Assembly (NCBI GenBank): GCA_029255685.2
Contig: CM055315.2
Location: forward strand, 55,147,358-55,211,357
Length of the DNA stretch: 64,000 nt
DNA from: Silene conica
Taxonomy: Eukaryota > Streptophyta > Magnoliopsida > Caryophyllales > Caryophyllaceae
Reading direction: 5' to 3'
A program made the position numbers and the translations under genes. How positions within the stretch are numbered: position 1 is the stretch's first letter; every line of letters begins with the position of its first letter. The notes beneath the pieces are model-generated. The model was not told the origin of the DNA, ran no database searches, and worked only from the letters and a program-made list of their open reading frames with translations. This document shows, piece after piece, positions 47,042 through 57,703 of the stretch.

Positions 47042-49022
47042 TTGTCATGATTGCATTAACCCCATGATGTTTTGAAGCATCTCTCGAGCTTTGACCTTGA
47101 GCTAGAAAACCGCCCGGAGGCCTTTGAGGATTGGCTAAGGCTTGGGAAGCGACTCTAGCCTCCATCTCTCTTATCTCCTTTTGGTTGGCATTCCGCAAGT
47201 TCATCATCTCTTGATTGTGGGTAGTTTGCATATTCTTCACAAGCTTGAGTAATTCACCCACTTGATTCTCACTCGATGGTTCTTGATGAGGGGTGTTGGT
47301 AAGAGGCAAAGCAAACCCATAGTCATTCCTAGGGACTCCAACTTGAGAGTTCCCCTTTGGCATTTGGCTATTGTGGTTGGGATTTTGTTGAATGAAATTT
47401 GGATCATTGAAATTTTGGTTGTGAAAGTTTTGGTTTGGATTTTGGTTGTTGTTATGAAAGTTATTTTGAAATGGTGGTGGGTTAATGTTTTGGGTTTGAT
47501 TTTGGTTTTGGTTTGGGTTTAAGTTGTTGTTGTTGAAGTTCGGGTTGTTGTTGTTGTTGAAATTCGGGTTATTGTAACCTTGGTCATTGAAGTTTGGTGC
47601 AAAGCCTTGATTGGCTTGGTTTGATTGATTTCCTTGATAGAAATTGTTGTTGTTGTAATGGTTCCTCGGATTGAAGCTTCCACCCCTTGGTTGAAAACCG
47701 GGTGGATTTTGCACTTGAGGTTGTTGGATTTGATGTGGATTCAACACATTAGTACTCTTGTAACTTATGTAAGGACTTCCTCGAATCCCTTGATGGTAGT
47801 AGTTTGAATTGGGGTTGAAAGTGTTTTGCCCTCTAGAATTATTGAATGCTTGGAAAGCATACAATTCTTCCTCACGTCCACTTCCCTCAATAGAGTTATT
47901 TGCACATACTTCGAATGTGTGCCCATTTCCTCCACACAAGTCACATGAAGCTACACTATTCACTTGGTACATTCCCGGGACTTTGCTCTTGGTCTCTTTA
48001 CTTGTAGAGCCCTTAGTCAATTCCTCCAACTTCTTGGTCAAGATATCCAACTTGGGATTGGTTTCCTCGTTCGCCTTTGAGTTGGAAAGGTGATCACTAG
48101 GGTACTTGCTACTCTTTCTCAAGACATTTCCCCGAGTACCATAATTCTCCTCGGAATCAACGATTTTTTTGATAAGCTCCGTTCCCTCCTCATGCGGCAA
48201 GGGGTCAAAGCTACCCCCCGCCGATGCATTAACCATTTCTTTCGTCCGTGGGAGAAGAGTCTGAAAAAAGGTTTGGGTCGTGTACCAAGTGGGTATCCCG
48301 TGGTGGGGACACTTAGCAAGCAAATCTTGGTATCTATCCCAAGCTTCTCCCAAAGATTCTCCCTCGTGTTGCTGAAATTGAGTTATCTCATTCCGGAGCA
48401 TGGCGGTTTTAGAGGACGGGTAGTACTTGGCAAGGAAGGCCGTTGCCAAGTCGTCCCAAGTGGTGAAAGTGTTTGGAGCATGCACATTTAACCACCTATC
48501 CGCCTTGTCGGTTAAGGAATAGGGGAAGAGCATAAGCCTTAAGGTTTCCTCGGGCACTCCCGTTTTCTTTATCATTGCTACTTTACCCTTGAACTTTCTC
48601 AAGTGTCCATGAGCATCTTCATGAGAAGCCCCACTAAAGGCGTTCTTCTCGATAGAACTCATTTGTGAAGGGTGTATTTCAAAATTTTGAGGAACAAGAG
48701 TGCCAAAGTTGATTGGATTTGTGGTGTCATTGTGATTGGGCCGGTTATGATCACGAAGGGCGGCCATTATATGAATTTGGTGGTGATTTGGAACGTGAGG
48801 TGATGGTGGTGGTGATTGGTAAAACGGATTGTCGAAACTTTCGGATGTTGGGCTAGGATTGCTTTGATTGGGGCTTGGTGGTTCGGGTGAAGAGGGGTTG
48901 TTATGGCTAGTAGTTGCTTGGGAGGCAATTCTTACTCTTGCAATGGTCTTCCTCCTTAAGGCCCGAAAAAGCCTCTCCGGTTCGGAAGTTGACAACAAAT
49001 AATTAGAGTCGCCCCTAGGCAT
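46956..49022 (-). CDS. Athila Gag of element D
   Basis: The ATG at 49022 (MPRGDSNYLL) is chosen because element F has the same start, MPRGDSTSLL. After a Pro/Ser-rich N-terminus comes a retrotransposon Gag domain (FSGASHEDAHGHLRKFKGKV, FPYSLTDKADRWL, CPHHGIPTWYTTQTFFQTLL), then a CCHC zinc knuckle CDLCGGNGHTFEVC at residue 360. A region of about 120 residues very rich in Asn and Gln follows. Total is 688 codons without a stop. Gag would form the particle that packages element RNA. Confidence 0.87.
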   Translation of the reverse strand: MPRGDSNYLLSTSEPERLFRALRRKTIARVRIASQATTSHNNPSSPEPPSPNQSNPSPTSESFDNPFYQSPPPSPHVPNHHQIHIMAALRDHNRPNHNDTTNPINFGTLVPQNFEIHPSQMSSIEKNAFSGASHEDAHGHLRKFKGKVAMIKKTGVPEETLRLMLFPYSLTDKADRWLNVHAPNTFTTWDDLATAFLAKYYPSSKTAMLRNEITQFQQHEGESLGEAWDRYQDLLAKCPHHGIPTWYTTQTFFQTLLPRTKEMVNASAGGSFDPLPHEEGTELIKKIVDSEENYGTRGNVLRKSSKYPSDHLSNSKANEETNPKLDILTKKLEELTKGSTSKETKSKVPGMYQVNSVASCDLCGGNGHTFEVCANNSIEGSGREEELYAFQAFNNSRGQNTFNPNSNYYHQGIRGSPYISYKSTNVLNPHQIQQPQVQNPPGFQPRGGSFNPRNHYNNNNFYQGNQSNQANQGFAPNFNDQGYNNPNFNNNNNPNFNNNNLNPNQNQNQTQNINPPPFQNNFHNNNQNPNQNFHNQNFNDPNFIQQNPNHNSQMPKGNSQVGVPRNDYGFALPLTNTPHQEPSSENQVGELLKLVKNMQTTHNQEMMNLRNANQKEIREMEARVASQALANPQRPPGGFLAQGQSSRDASKHHGVNAIMTNADEQPMLETTSSGEKPSATHDGFWRRC

Positions 49023-49043
49023 AAAATTTAGCACACAAATTAG

Positions 49044-49066
49044 TCGACCTAGTGTTTTTTAGGCAC
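49044..49066 (-). other. Leader hairpin of element D
   Basis: On the minus strand CCTAGTG and CACTAGG flank CCTAAAAAA just upstream of the gag ATG. Element F has an identical hairpin at 56859-56883. Confidence 0.7.
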
Positions 49067-49183
49067 TAGGGTGAGCAATATAGCAACCACTCTACAATAA
49101 CTACCAAAGCTTTGATCAAAACAAAACAAGCTCAACTAACTCAAGACTAAAACTAAAACTAAACTACACAACTTCTAGCACCA

Positions 49184-49201
49184 TCCCCGGCAACGGCGCC
49201 A
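49184..49201 (-). promoter_or_regulatory. Primer binding site of element D
   Basis: The minus strand reads TGGCGCCGTTGCCGGGGA, a perfect tRNA-Asp-type site, three bases after the 5' LTR. Confidence 0.85.
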
Positions 49202-50066
49202 TTTTGATGCGCGAGATTGAGTCGTCGGTTCTCACGATCAAACAAATTTATAAACCCAAAATAGTAGTATAATAGGGTTGTCGAACACGAAGATGGTGGG
49301 AAGTTATATAGTTACGTTCTAATTGTAGCTAGAGTCGGGGTAATAGGTTTGTGAATGATTAATGACTAAAGAACAACTAAAGCAAACAATTAAAGCAAAC
49401 TAGTTAAGATTGAATCGATGGAAAGGAAGACTAGGGTGTCGGGGGTCACTAGGATGGGTAGACGAAGATACGAGAAAGCAAACTAGAAGGTCTTAAACAA
49501 GTAGTCTCGGTAAGTCTCTTCTCTCGAGTCGACTAACCTAGGTCGGAATACCCTAGCTTTCGCTACAAATACCACAACCAACAATTAAACATGCTAAGAC
49601 GAACCCTCAACCGTCGCTAAAGGCAAGTCATGCTAAAATCAAAGCCCAACTTTCGTTGAAGCAAATCATCAAACACCTAGCATGCAAAAAATGGAAAACT
49701 ACTTTATCAAGAACAACTAATCAACAAACTAACATGAAATTATCATCTAATCACCACCCGAGTTCCCCCCTAACCCTAGATATGAAACTACTCACTCATT
49801 ATTAAGGAAAACATGGGAACAATTGATGGGTAAATGATAAACATGTTGGATTAAGGTAAGAACAATCAAATAAACAAAAGAAACTTAAATAAGTGAAATA
49901 ACTAAGTAAGGATTAGGAAGATTATACCAATAACAAAGGAAAGTGAAGTAACTTGGATAACAAGATGAAGAATTCTTTCAATCCCTTCAAAATACAACCC
50001 AAAATCTTCTAACAATTCCCAAGAACAAAACTAAGGAGATTACTAAAGAAGGATTAACTAGATTAA

Positions 50067-50289
50067 GGCCCTGTTCTTTCTGGCTTAATTTCAGCTCCTT
50101 TCAATTTCGGTTGGTTGTATTCCGTTAAGTTTTATTTACGTTTAATCAATTATTTTCAATTAATCTTTTCACAAAAGTAACTTTTAATTCAACTAAATTC
50201 GCTCCACCTTAGTTCCACTCAATTTAGTTCAATTAAGCTCTACTCCAATTTATTCAATTCAGCTCGTTTCAGCCGAAAAGAACAGGGCC
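50067..50289. mobile_element. PIF/Harbinger (Tourist-like) MITE in LTR D
   Basis: The 223 bp element has inverted ends GGCCCTGTTCTTT/AAAGAACAGGGCC and a TAA duplication (50064-50066 and 50290-50292). The F LTR lacks it, which confirms a later insertion. Confidence 0.87.
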
Positions 50290-50437
50290 TAAAAGATTAA
50301 ACTAAAATCTAAGAAGGATTAAGTATTTTTAGAGAGTTTTTGTGACTAAGCATGAAGGAATAAAACAGTAGAAAACCCTAGAAAATTGCGTAAAAATGTA
50401 TTGGAATGCGTGATAATAAAATGATACAAGTGCGGGT

Positions 50438-50444
50438 TTATATA
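50438..50444 (-). promoter_or_regulatory. TATA box of LTR D
   Basis: TATATAA on the minus strand, just downstream of the palindrome array. Confidence 0.6.
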
Positions 50445-50470
50445 GTGCACGTAATTCTGAAAAGCGACTC

Positions 50471-50914
50471 TCAGCCGGTCGACCGGCTGCCTGTCTGGGA
50501 CCGGCTGAGAGTCCAAATATGGAGTTCTGAAAGTTTTTCTTCTTTTCTTCATTTTGACCTTGATCTTCAGCCGACCGGCCGGCAGCCGGTCGGGCACCGG
50601 CTGGGAGGCCTTTTTACTCAATCTGACTGTTTCCTTCAATTTTGGCATGCACAGGTCCCCTCAGCCAGAGGACCGGTTGCCGGTTGTCCACCGGCTGGGG
50701 GCCATTTTTCAGTAACCTGCCCAAACCTTCAATTTCTTCATTTCTTCAAAGTGACTAAGTATAGAACATGATCCCCAGCCGGCTGACCGGCTGCCGGTTG
50801 GCCACCGGCTGGGAACCCTAAACCAAGAAGCTGTAACTTTTTCACATTTTTCTCAAGAAGTCAAGTCAAGATCCCCAGCCGGCCTACCGAATGCCGGCTG
50901 GGGACCGGCTGAGA
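50471..50914 (-). repeat. CAGCCGG...CCGGCTG palindrome array in LTR D
   Basis: Five units start at about 50472, 50568, 50662, 50775 and 50875, spaced 94-113 bp. The first has the 18 bp perfect palindrome CAGCCGGTCGACCGGCTG. Each unit is a roughly 36-40 bp dyad of two half-palindromes. Spacers between units are not alike. Confidence 0.9.
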
Positions 50915-51149
50915 GGCCCTGGGAATGGTTCCTTGTTACTTCCTCCATATTTCTTCATAATTCGCACCAAAATCGTCCCGTTTGCTCCCGTTTCTTCGCC
51001 CCCGCCGTAATACCTACAAAATGTGAAAAAAAATAGGAATAGACGAGGTAACGGGCGTAAAAACAATCAAAGGCACGCAAAAAGAGGTCGATTCGGGACC
51101 GAAAATGAAGATTATATAATGAAAATAATGACCAAAATGAAGCTCATCA

Positions 51150-51568
51150 TGCTGTTGATTCGTTCGATCGAGAGGATTCTGCCTCTCGATTGAGAGGTTT
51201 AGCTGGAAAGTTACTCGATCGAGAACAATTACCTTCTCGATCAAGTGACCTGTCTGATGAAAGTGTTCGATCGAACACTATAGAGGAAGAAGCTGCTCGA
51301 TCGAGAAAGGAAGATAGTCGATCGAACAATTTAGAAGCTGAAAATGGTCGATCGAGCAGTGTAGAGTCTGAAAAAGTCCCGATCGAGACCTGCCAATCAA
51401 AGGATGTTGAATAATGCGCTGATCCGTGATACACATAAACCCAATTCTGATGAGCACGTTCCTTTCCCGGGACGTTTGAGACAATAAAAAAAGACAGAGC
51501 TGGAGTTCGCCTGATTCGGTCAACTCGTTGAAGGCCTGAACGTTCACATTCCCTTCCTTGACTTGGTT
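51150..51568 (+). pseudogene. Element A gag-protease linker, with CGATCG repeats
   Basis: The A frame resumes after element D and contains eight or more CGATCGA-type repeats (51161-51388), encoding Arg/Ser/Glu-rich text. After a TAA and small indels, readable pieces include VPFPGRL and GLNVHIPFLDLV, which match the pre-protease part of element E. It ends at LVK, where B entered with an AAAAA duplication. Confidence 0.78.
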
Positions 51569-51573
51569 AAAAA

Positions 51574-52407
51574 TGTATTACATGCCATTTCCGAGGGGAG
51601 TGATCTAGGGTAGAGGGTGTTAGTTGACTTTTGGTTGGTGATGGGTAATGTGGTGAACTTCGGGGACGAAGTTCTTTTTAAGGAGGGAAGACTGTAATAC
51701 CCCGTATGTTAGCCTTGGTCAACGACAGTCAAACCATGTTTATTCATGTACTTCAAACGGAATGTTTATTAAGTATTTTACGTAAACTGTTATTGTTTTA
51801 TAAATCGTATTTATACGATTATTTCGTATTTCATAATCACCATTTATATTTCACGATTATTTCATAAAATAGCATTTCATTTGTATTTCTTTAATTTTAA
51901 TAAAATATTTATAATTTATAATTATAATTAAATATATTTCCTATTTTATATTGATTTCTCATCTATATTTAACTTCAATTTTTATTTAAGTCGAAATGGT
52001 ATTTAAATCCTATATTTTTATATATTCTTATGTAATTGCTAGTATTTTAATATTTCTATAACTCATATTATATAGACCGAAATACTATCGTACTAATAAT
52101 TTTATATTTTCTAATTAATCTAATTAGTATTTACTAATATTAAATTATTAGTAATATCCGTGCTTTTATGAATAATTGGACAAATATAATTAACTTAAAT
52201 GTACTCGATAATTTTAAGTTAACGAGTTGAGAACGAGATAGAGTTGTAGAATGTCTCGGGATGAGTAATGGGCTCGCACGGTTGACCCATACTACACGTT
52301 AACCTAACCATAACCCATATACCCGTATCTTCCCCATACAACTCAACATCCTAAAAAAAAAACCCTATTTCACTTCAGCGGCCACCATGGGATGGAGAAG
52401 AACGAGA

Positions 52408-52438
<31 letters not shown>

Positions 52439-54725
52439 GCCATCACTATCAGCATCGTCAACCACCGTGGCCACCATGGTAAGCGTTTGTTTATTGTTGT
52501 ATTATTTGTGACGGTCTTATTTATATACTTGTGTAATCCCTTATATCTGACCCATGAGACTGAGACATGACCCAAACCATGGATAGGGATAACAAGGAGG
52601 GTCATGGGGTAGTGTAGCAGGTCCGGGAAACACCACGGCGGTGGTGGCAGGGAGTTTAACGAGAGGATTGCGTGAGGGTGAGAGGAGTGTTTCTCGTGGT
52701 GGGAACCACGATGGGGGCTGGGGTTGATGAGGAATGTTTGTCGGGGACTGCCGGTTCTGGGTAGGTGTCTTGGGTGGTGGTTGTTGGTGGTTTGTGCGGT
52801 CGCTGCCGGAGGGAAACAGGGGGTGTGATAGTAGTGTTTATCGAGGGAGTTTGGGGAGGTTGTAAGGTAGGGTTGTGATCGTAGGAGAGAGGGGGAGATG
52901 ATGGTGGGGTCTGTGGTGGCCAAAGGTGCGGGTGGTGGCCGGAATTGGATAAATAGTTCGTTGCGGGTTTTCGGATAAAAGCTTAGAGGAGTCGTTTTGA
53001 GGCGGTTCTTGTGGTGGCATGAGCGGCTACAAGTGGTGGAACGTATTGGAGAGTCGTGGGTGGTGGTGCAGGCTAGGGCTTGGAACCCTCCATGGTAGTA
53101 GTGAGCAGGCTGGCTGGCGAAATTAATGTCGCAAAGGTAGTGTACTATCGGGGTTGTGATAACGGGGCTGTTTACGAGTTTGGAACTTCGTGTGTCTGCA
53201 TGTTGTAGTGGGGTAGGAGTACTACGTACTTACGTAGCTTTTAGTTGAGTAGTAGTGGGTAGGAGTACTACGTGCTTTAAGTAAAAATTAGTGGAGTAGT
53301 AGATTTTATTATTTAATTAGATTAATTAGCGAGTTGTTTATATGTTATAAGCGAGTTAGTGTTGTTTATATGTTATAAGCGAGTTAGATTAATTCTTACG
53401 TACTTTATATGTTATAAGCGAGTTTTTAGTCGGATTAATTAGATTAATATGTAATTAGATTAATAAGTTATGTTAATTAGTTAGTGTTTGTTGATAAGTA
53501 ATTGTGTTATTTTAATTAATCACGGTTATGCGTAGATTGATTTGTTAACATTTATATATTTTCGTATAATTATGCATAAGACGGACTTTATAATTATCCT
53601 TAACCAAGTAGTGAATTAATAATTTGTCTATGTATGAGACAAGTAGGACGGTTTAATGAGCATGACGGTATTTAATAGCTGTAGTTATACAATGAGCGGA
53701 CTATATATATTGTATTTGAATTTGGTCATTTGTTAGTAGCTTGACGGCTTTAATCGTAATTATTAAACGTAATTATTTATCGATAGTAATTGAATGGTTG
53801 GTAATTGCTATTTGTTAATTGTTCAAGGTGACGGTATTGTGGAGGATATATGTCTTTACGTGCTCGGAGTACTATTTGGATTATATTGCTATCCAGGTAG
53901 GATATACCTACTCAATCTCGGTTTAATATGATTATCTTGGTTGACATTTTACATGTGATGTGATGATATTGGTTGGATTGAGTAATGATTATTGTTATTG
54001 GCATGGGCATTTCATTATTTAATAGCATGATTGATTAATAGTATTGTTGCATTCATGAGCACGACATATGCATTGGTTACTGAGAAAGATGTGAATCAGA
54101 TGTTGTTCTGATATAAAGCCCAGGGTGGTTCTGCAGACCAGGCCTGGTGTCTTATCAGCTATTGAGCTGGTGTTCGGTGACGACCGATTATAGTCTGCCG
54201 GGAGGTTCGGTATGGCTTGGTGTGTCGGGTTATGATTGGTGTTTCGGGTTTGAGATTGAGTTTGGGATTGAGCTCGAGCATATCATGGCATTTGCATATC
54301 ATAATTGTTGCATTATTTATTATTGTGTTATCCTACTCAACCGCGAGGTTGACAGTGTATTCGTGTACACCTACGATGATCCGGAATAGGGAGTAGATTT
54401 TGACAGGTCTCGAGTTAGCTGTTTTGGGAGCTCATGGGGAAGCATGAGGATGTTGACTTGCCTACCTAGTTGATTAGCCCACTTAGTCAGACTATCATGA
54501 TGTAGCTTTGTAACTTAACGTTTCCGTTGTAGCAGTTTTGTAATTTGGTATTTCGTGTTGAGTTAAATAAGTTGTAATAATAAAAGTTTAAAATTAATCA
54601 GTTTTATATAAAGTACTTTGGTTTGTATACTTTGTTATTCACTACCTCGGTCATTCCGAGATGGTAACAACTCTATTTATTCGAGAATGTCTTGCTAAAG
54701 GCTCTTGAATAAATGGGGTGTTACA
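51574..54725 (+). mobile_element. Truncated Tekay/Del-type element B, nested in A
   Basis: The 3' LTR (51693-54725) is preceded by the purine tract AAGGAGGGAAGAC. Only 119 bp of interior remain on its left, starting TGTATTACATGCC. AAAAA flanks both ends (51569-51573 and 54726-54730), and A's protease frame reads on cleanly across the empty site (LVKKVTSYL). The 5' LTR and all coding sequence are deleted. It has the GA microsatellite (52409-52437) and a G/T-rich tract. Confidence 0.88.
52409..52437. repeat. GA microsatellite in LTR B
   Basis: About thirteen GA units in tandem. Confidence 0.9.
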
Positions 54726-54730
54726 AAAAA

Positions 54731-55134
54731 GGTAACGTCTTATCTCAAGTTCGTGAAGGATATGTTGTTGCGTAAGCGTTCAGTTGATGAAATCGAGACC
54801 GTCGCATTTTCTGAAGAGTGCTCTGCACATCTTCAGCACCAAACCCCGACTAAACTGTCTGACTTGGGTAGTTTCTCTATACCGTGCCACATAGGACTGC
54901 ACTTTATTGATAGGGCTTTATGTGATTTGGGCGCTAGCGTTAACGTTATGCCACAGTCCTTAGCGAGGAGGTTGGGGTTTACTCAGTTCCACTGCACAAA
55001 CATGTCAGTTCAGATGGCCGACAGATAATTGACTCGACCTTTTGGAGTCCTAGAGGACATTCTGGTTAAAATTTTTTTTTTTTTTTATACCAGTCGACTT
55101 TGTTGTACTTGATATACCTGAAGACTCCTATACA
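54731..55134 (+). pseudogene. Element A protease, broken
   Basis: The frame reads SYLKFVKDMLLRKRS, then LSDLGSFSIPCHIG, then ALCDLGASVNVMPQSLARRL with the DLGAS active-site motif, then a stop after MADR. VDFVVLDIPEDS follows in another frame after a T-rich run. It is cut at 55134 by the LTR of F. The order matches the intact protease of E. Confidence 0.83.
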
Positions 55135-55360
55135 TGATGAGCCCAAATTCGGTCATTATTTTCCCTTCTTTTCCTCTTATTTCGATCCCGTTTCGCCCCC
55201 GTTTTGCACGCTATTGCCCCTTTTTATGCCCGATATCTCTTTTCTACATGTTTGGTTGCCATTTTGTAGGACTTGAAGCGGGAATGAAGAAACGGGAACA
55301 AACGAGGTGAAATCAAAGCAAAAAGAGAGGAAAATGAGCTGAAATGGCGAAGTGGGGTCC

Positions 55361-55677
55361 TCAGCCGGTCGGCCGGCAGCGGGTCCGCCGGCTGGGAGCC
55401 CTTTCACCTATGATTTGAAGAAATTTTGCAGGACTTTGATTTTGGGTCCTCAGCCGGTGGCCAACCGGCAGCCGGCTGACCGGCTGGGACCCCTCTCACA
55501 CTCGACCTTACTCTTTTCACATCAGGCTCTCAAGAAAGGATCCCCAGCCGGTGGCCAACCGGCAGCCGGCCCACCGGCTGACAGTACCTGACATTGAAGA
55601 AAATGAAGAAAATTTCAGAAGCTCGTAATTTGACTCTTAGCCGGTCCCAAACCGGCAGCCCTTTGACCGGCTGAGAG
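55361..55677 (+). repeat. CAGCCGG...CCGGCTG palindrome array in LTR F
   Basis: Four units start at 55362, 55451, 55545 and 55638, spaced 89-94 bp. Outer arms CAGCCGG/CCGGCTG (or AGCCGG) are kept, the centre CCGGCAGCC is kept, and the two 6-8 bp segments between them vary. The array ends 24 bp before the TATA box. Confidence 0.9.
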
Positions 55678-55700
55678 TCAATTCTCAGATTTTCGCGCAC

Positions 55701-55708
55701 TATATATA
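55701..55708 (+). promoter_or_regulatory. TATA box of LTR F
   Basis: TATATATA in GCGCACTATATATACAC, just downstream of the palindrome array. Confidence 0.65.
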
Positions 55709-56729
55709 CACACACACTTAGTCTATTTTCATTTACGCAACTTTTACATAATTTTCACGTATCCCCAGGGTTTCTACTGTTTCATTGTTCTTCTTTTTAC
55801 ATTCAAAAACTCACATTAAAATCCTAATCTTTGTTTAGTTCATAGAACCCTTAAGTGAATCTCTTAGTTTATCATCCTTAGCTTGTTCTTATCTCTTCCA
55901 TTAGTTTACTTTTGGGATTTTGGTTGTAATTTGGAGATTTTGAAAGAACTCTTCAACTTGTATCCAAGTTCATTCCTTTTTCATTGTTAATGGTATAATC
56001 TTCTTTCTTTTACTTAGTTATCTCAATTGTTTACATTTCTCTTAAGTTTATTTGTTGGTTATTCATATTTGCATTATTCATTGTGTTTAGCAATTGTTGA
56101 CCTATTGTTCACATGTCTCTCTTAGCCATGAGTGAGTAGTTTATTTCTAGGGTTAGGGGTGTGCTTGGGTGGTTGGTAACTATGAATCTTGTTTAGGGTT
56201 AGTCTTTTGTTCTCCCTTTGGTTGAGTTTCCACTTCATGCATGTTATATGTTCGATGAATTGCCAAAACGACGGTTGGGCATGAGTCTTCTCTTTGTTTG
56301 TCTTTTATGATGGTCTAGGACTTTCATAGGCATGTGCATGTGTTAGGTTGACCTTGTTTGTAGCGAAAGCTAGAATAGGAATCGACCTTAGGTTAGTCAA
56401 ATCGAAAGACGAGACGACCGTAGACCTACAATAGGAGCGACCCTATCCTAGACCTCTCTCACATGTTTAAGTTACCGACTTACCTAGGTAGCCCCGACAC
56501 CCTAGTTTCTTTTACCTATCGACTTAGTCTTTACATCTTGTTTTATTTCTTACTTAGTTATTAATCACTTCACAAAAAACCTTATTACCCCGACTTAGGC
56601 TTGACTTGAACCTAACTAAACAATTATCCTCACCATCTTCGTGTTCGACCCCGAATTTCATACTACTTGCTTTCGGGTTTTATAAATGTGTTTGATGCCG
56701 GTAGTGACGGCAAAAGCCGGCCATCAAAA

Positions 56730-56747
56730 TGGTGCCGTTGGCGGGGA
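56730..56747 (+). promoter_or_regulatory. Primer binding site of element F, two mismatches
   Basis: TGGTGCCGTTGGCGGGGA differs at two bases from the perfect site seen in A, D and E, so priming of this copy may be weakened. Confidence 0.75.
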
Positions 56748-56858
56748 TGGTGCTAGAGATTGTTTAGTTTAGTTTTATTTTTAGCCTTAGTTAGTTGTGC
56801 TTTCTTTGTCTTGTTCAAGCTTTGTTAGTTTAAGTGTAGAGTGGGTGTTATTTTACTC

Positions 56859-56883
56859 TCCCTAGTGCCTAAAAAACACTAGG
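56859..56883 (+). other. Leader hairpin of element F
   Basis: CCTAGTG-CCTAAAAAA-CACTAGG is identical to the hairpin of D and lies just upstream of the gag start. Confidence 0.7.
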
Positions 56884-56909
56884 ACGACTAATCTTTGTGC
56901 TAAGTTTTT

Positions 56910-57703
56910 ATGCCAAGGGGCGATTCAACTTCTTTACTTTCAAGCTCCGAACCGGAAAGGCCTTTTCGAGCCTTAAGGAACCAGACCTTAGCAAGAGTGA
57001 GGATTGCTTCCCAAGCATCAACTAGTCAAAACAACCCACCTTGTCCACCCAAGCCACAAAGCCCAAACCAAGACATTCCAAGCCCAACATCCGAAAACTT
57101 CGACAACCCATTCTACCAATCACCACCACCCTCACCTCAAATTCCAAACCCACCATAAATTCATATAATGGCCGCCCTAAGAGATCACAATCGCCCCAAC
57201 CACAATGATACAACAAACCCCATCAATTTTGGCAATCTTGTGCCACAAAACTTCGAGATCCACCCCTCTCAAATGAGCTCCATTGAGAAACATGCTTTTA
57301 GTGGAGCCTCTCATGAGGACGCCGGGCATTTGAGGAAGTTTAACGGCATAATTGCCATGATTAAGAAGACGGGGGTGCCGGAGGAAACTTTGAGATTAAT
57401 GCTTTTTCCCTACTCATTGACGGACAAGGCGGATCGGTGGTTGAATATTCATCCCCCAAACACTTTCACTACTTGGGATGACCTAGCCAAGGCTTTTCTT
57501 GCTAAGTATTATCTGTCTTCGAAGACCGCCATGATCCGTAACGAGATTACCCAATTTCAGCAAGACGAGGGGGAAAGCTTGGGAGAAGCATGGGATCGGT
57601 ATCAAGACTTGCTTGCTAGGTGTCCTCATCATGGGATACCTACATGGTATACCACCCAAACTTTCTTTCAAACTCTCCTTCCACGTACAAAGGAGATGGT
57701 GAA
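56910..57703 (+). pseudogene. Athila Gag of element F, N-terminal part
   Basis: From ATG 56910 (MPRGDSTSLLSSSEPER) the frame has a TAA at 57156 where D reads through, then continues IHIMAALRDHNRPN and the Gag domain to TKEMVN. It is cut at 57703 by LTR E. Closely similar to D's Gag. Confidence 0.85.

Larger units (their letters stand above)
40375..51149 (-). mobile_element. Athila element D, nested in element A
   Basis: A minus-strand element is bounded by TGATGCGCGAGATTGAG at the left and AGCTCATCA at the right, with a perfect TGCTG duplication (40370-40374 and 51150-51154). In minus-strand order it has 5' LTR (51149-49205), tRNA-Asp primer site, Gag, protease, a palindrome array, an env-like ORF, then Tekay-type LTR C. 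Only 22 bp of the 3' LTR remain. No reverse transcriptase or integrase reading frame lies between protease and the env-like ORF. Confidence 0.9.
49205..51149 (-). mobile_element. 5' LTR of Athila element D
   Basis: About 1945 bp including an inserted MITE, from TGATGAGCTTCATTTTGG to CGCGCATCA on the minus strand. It aligns with the LTR of F (55135-56726). TATATAA lies on the minus strand at 50444-50438, 27 bp from the palindrome array. Confidence 0.85.
55135..56726 (+). mobile_element. 5' LTR of Athila element F, nested in A
   Basis: 1592 bp from TGATGAGCCCAAATTCGG to CCGGCCATCA. It aligns with LTR D. It holds a palindrome array and the box TATATATA at 55701. The base quintet before it is ATACA; the other end lies outside the window. 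Confidence 0.83.
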
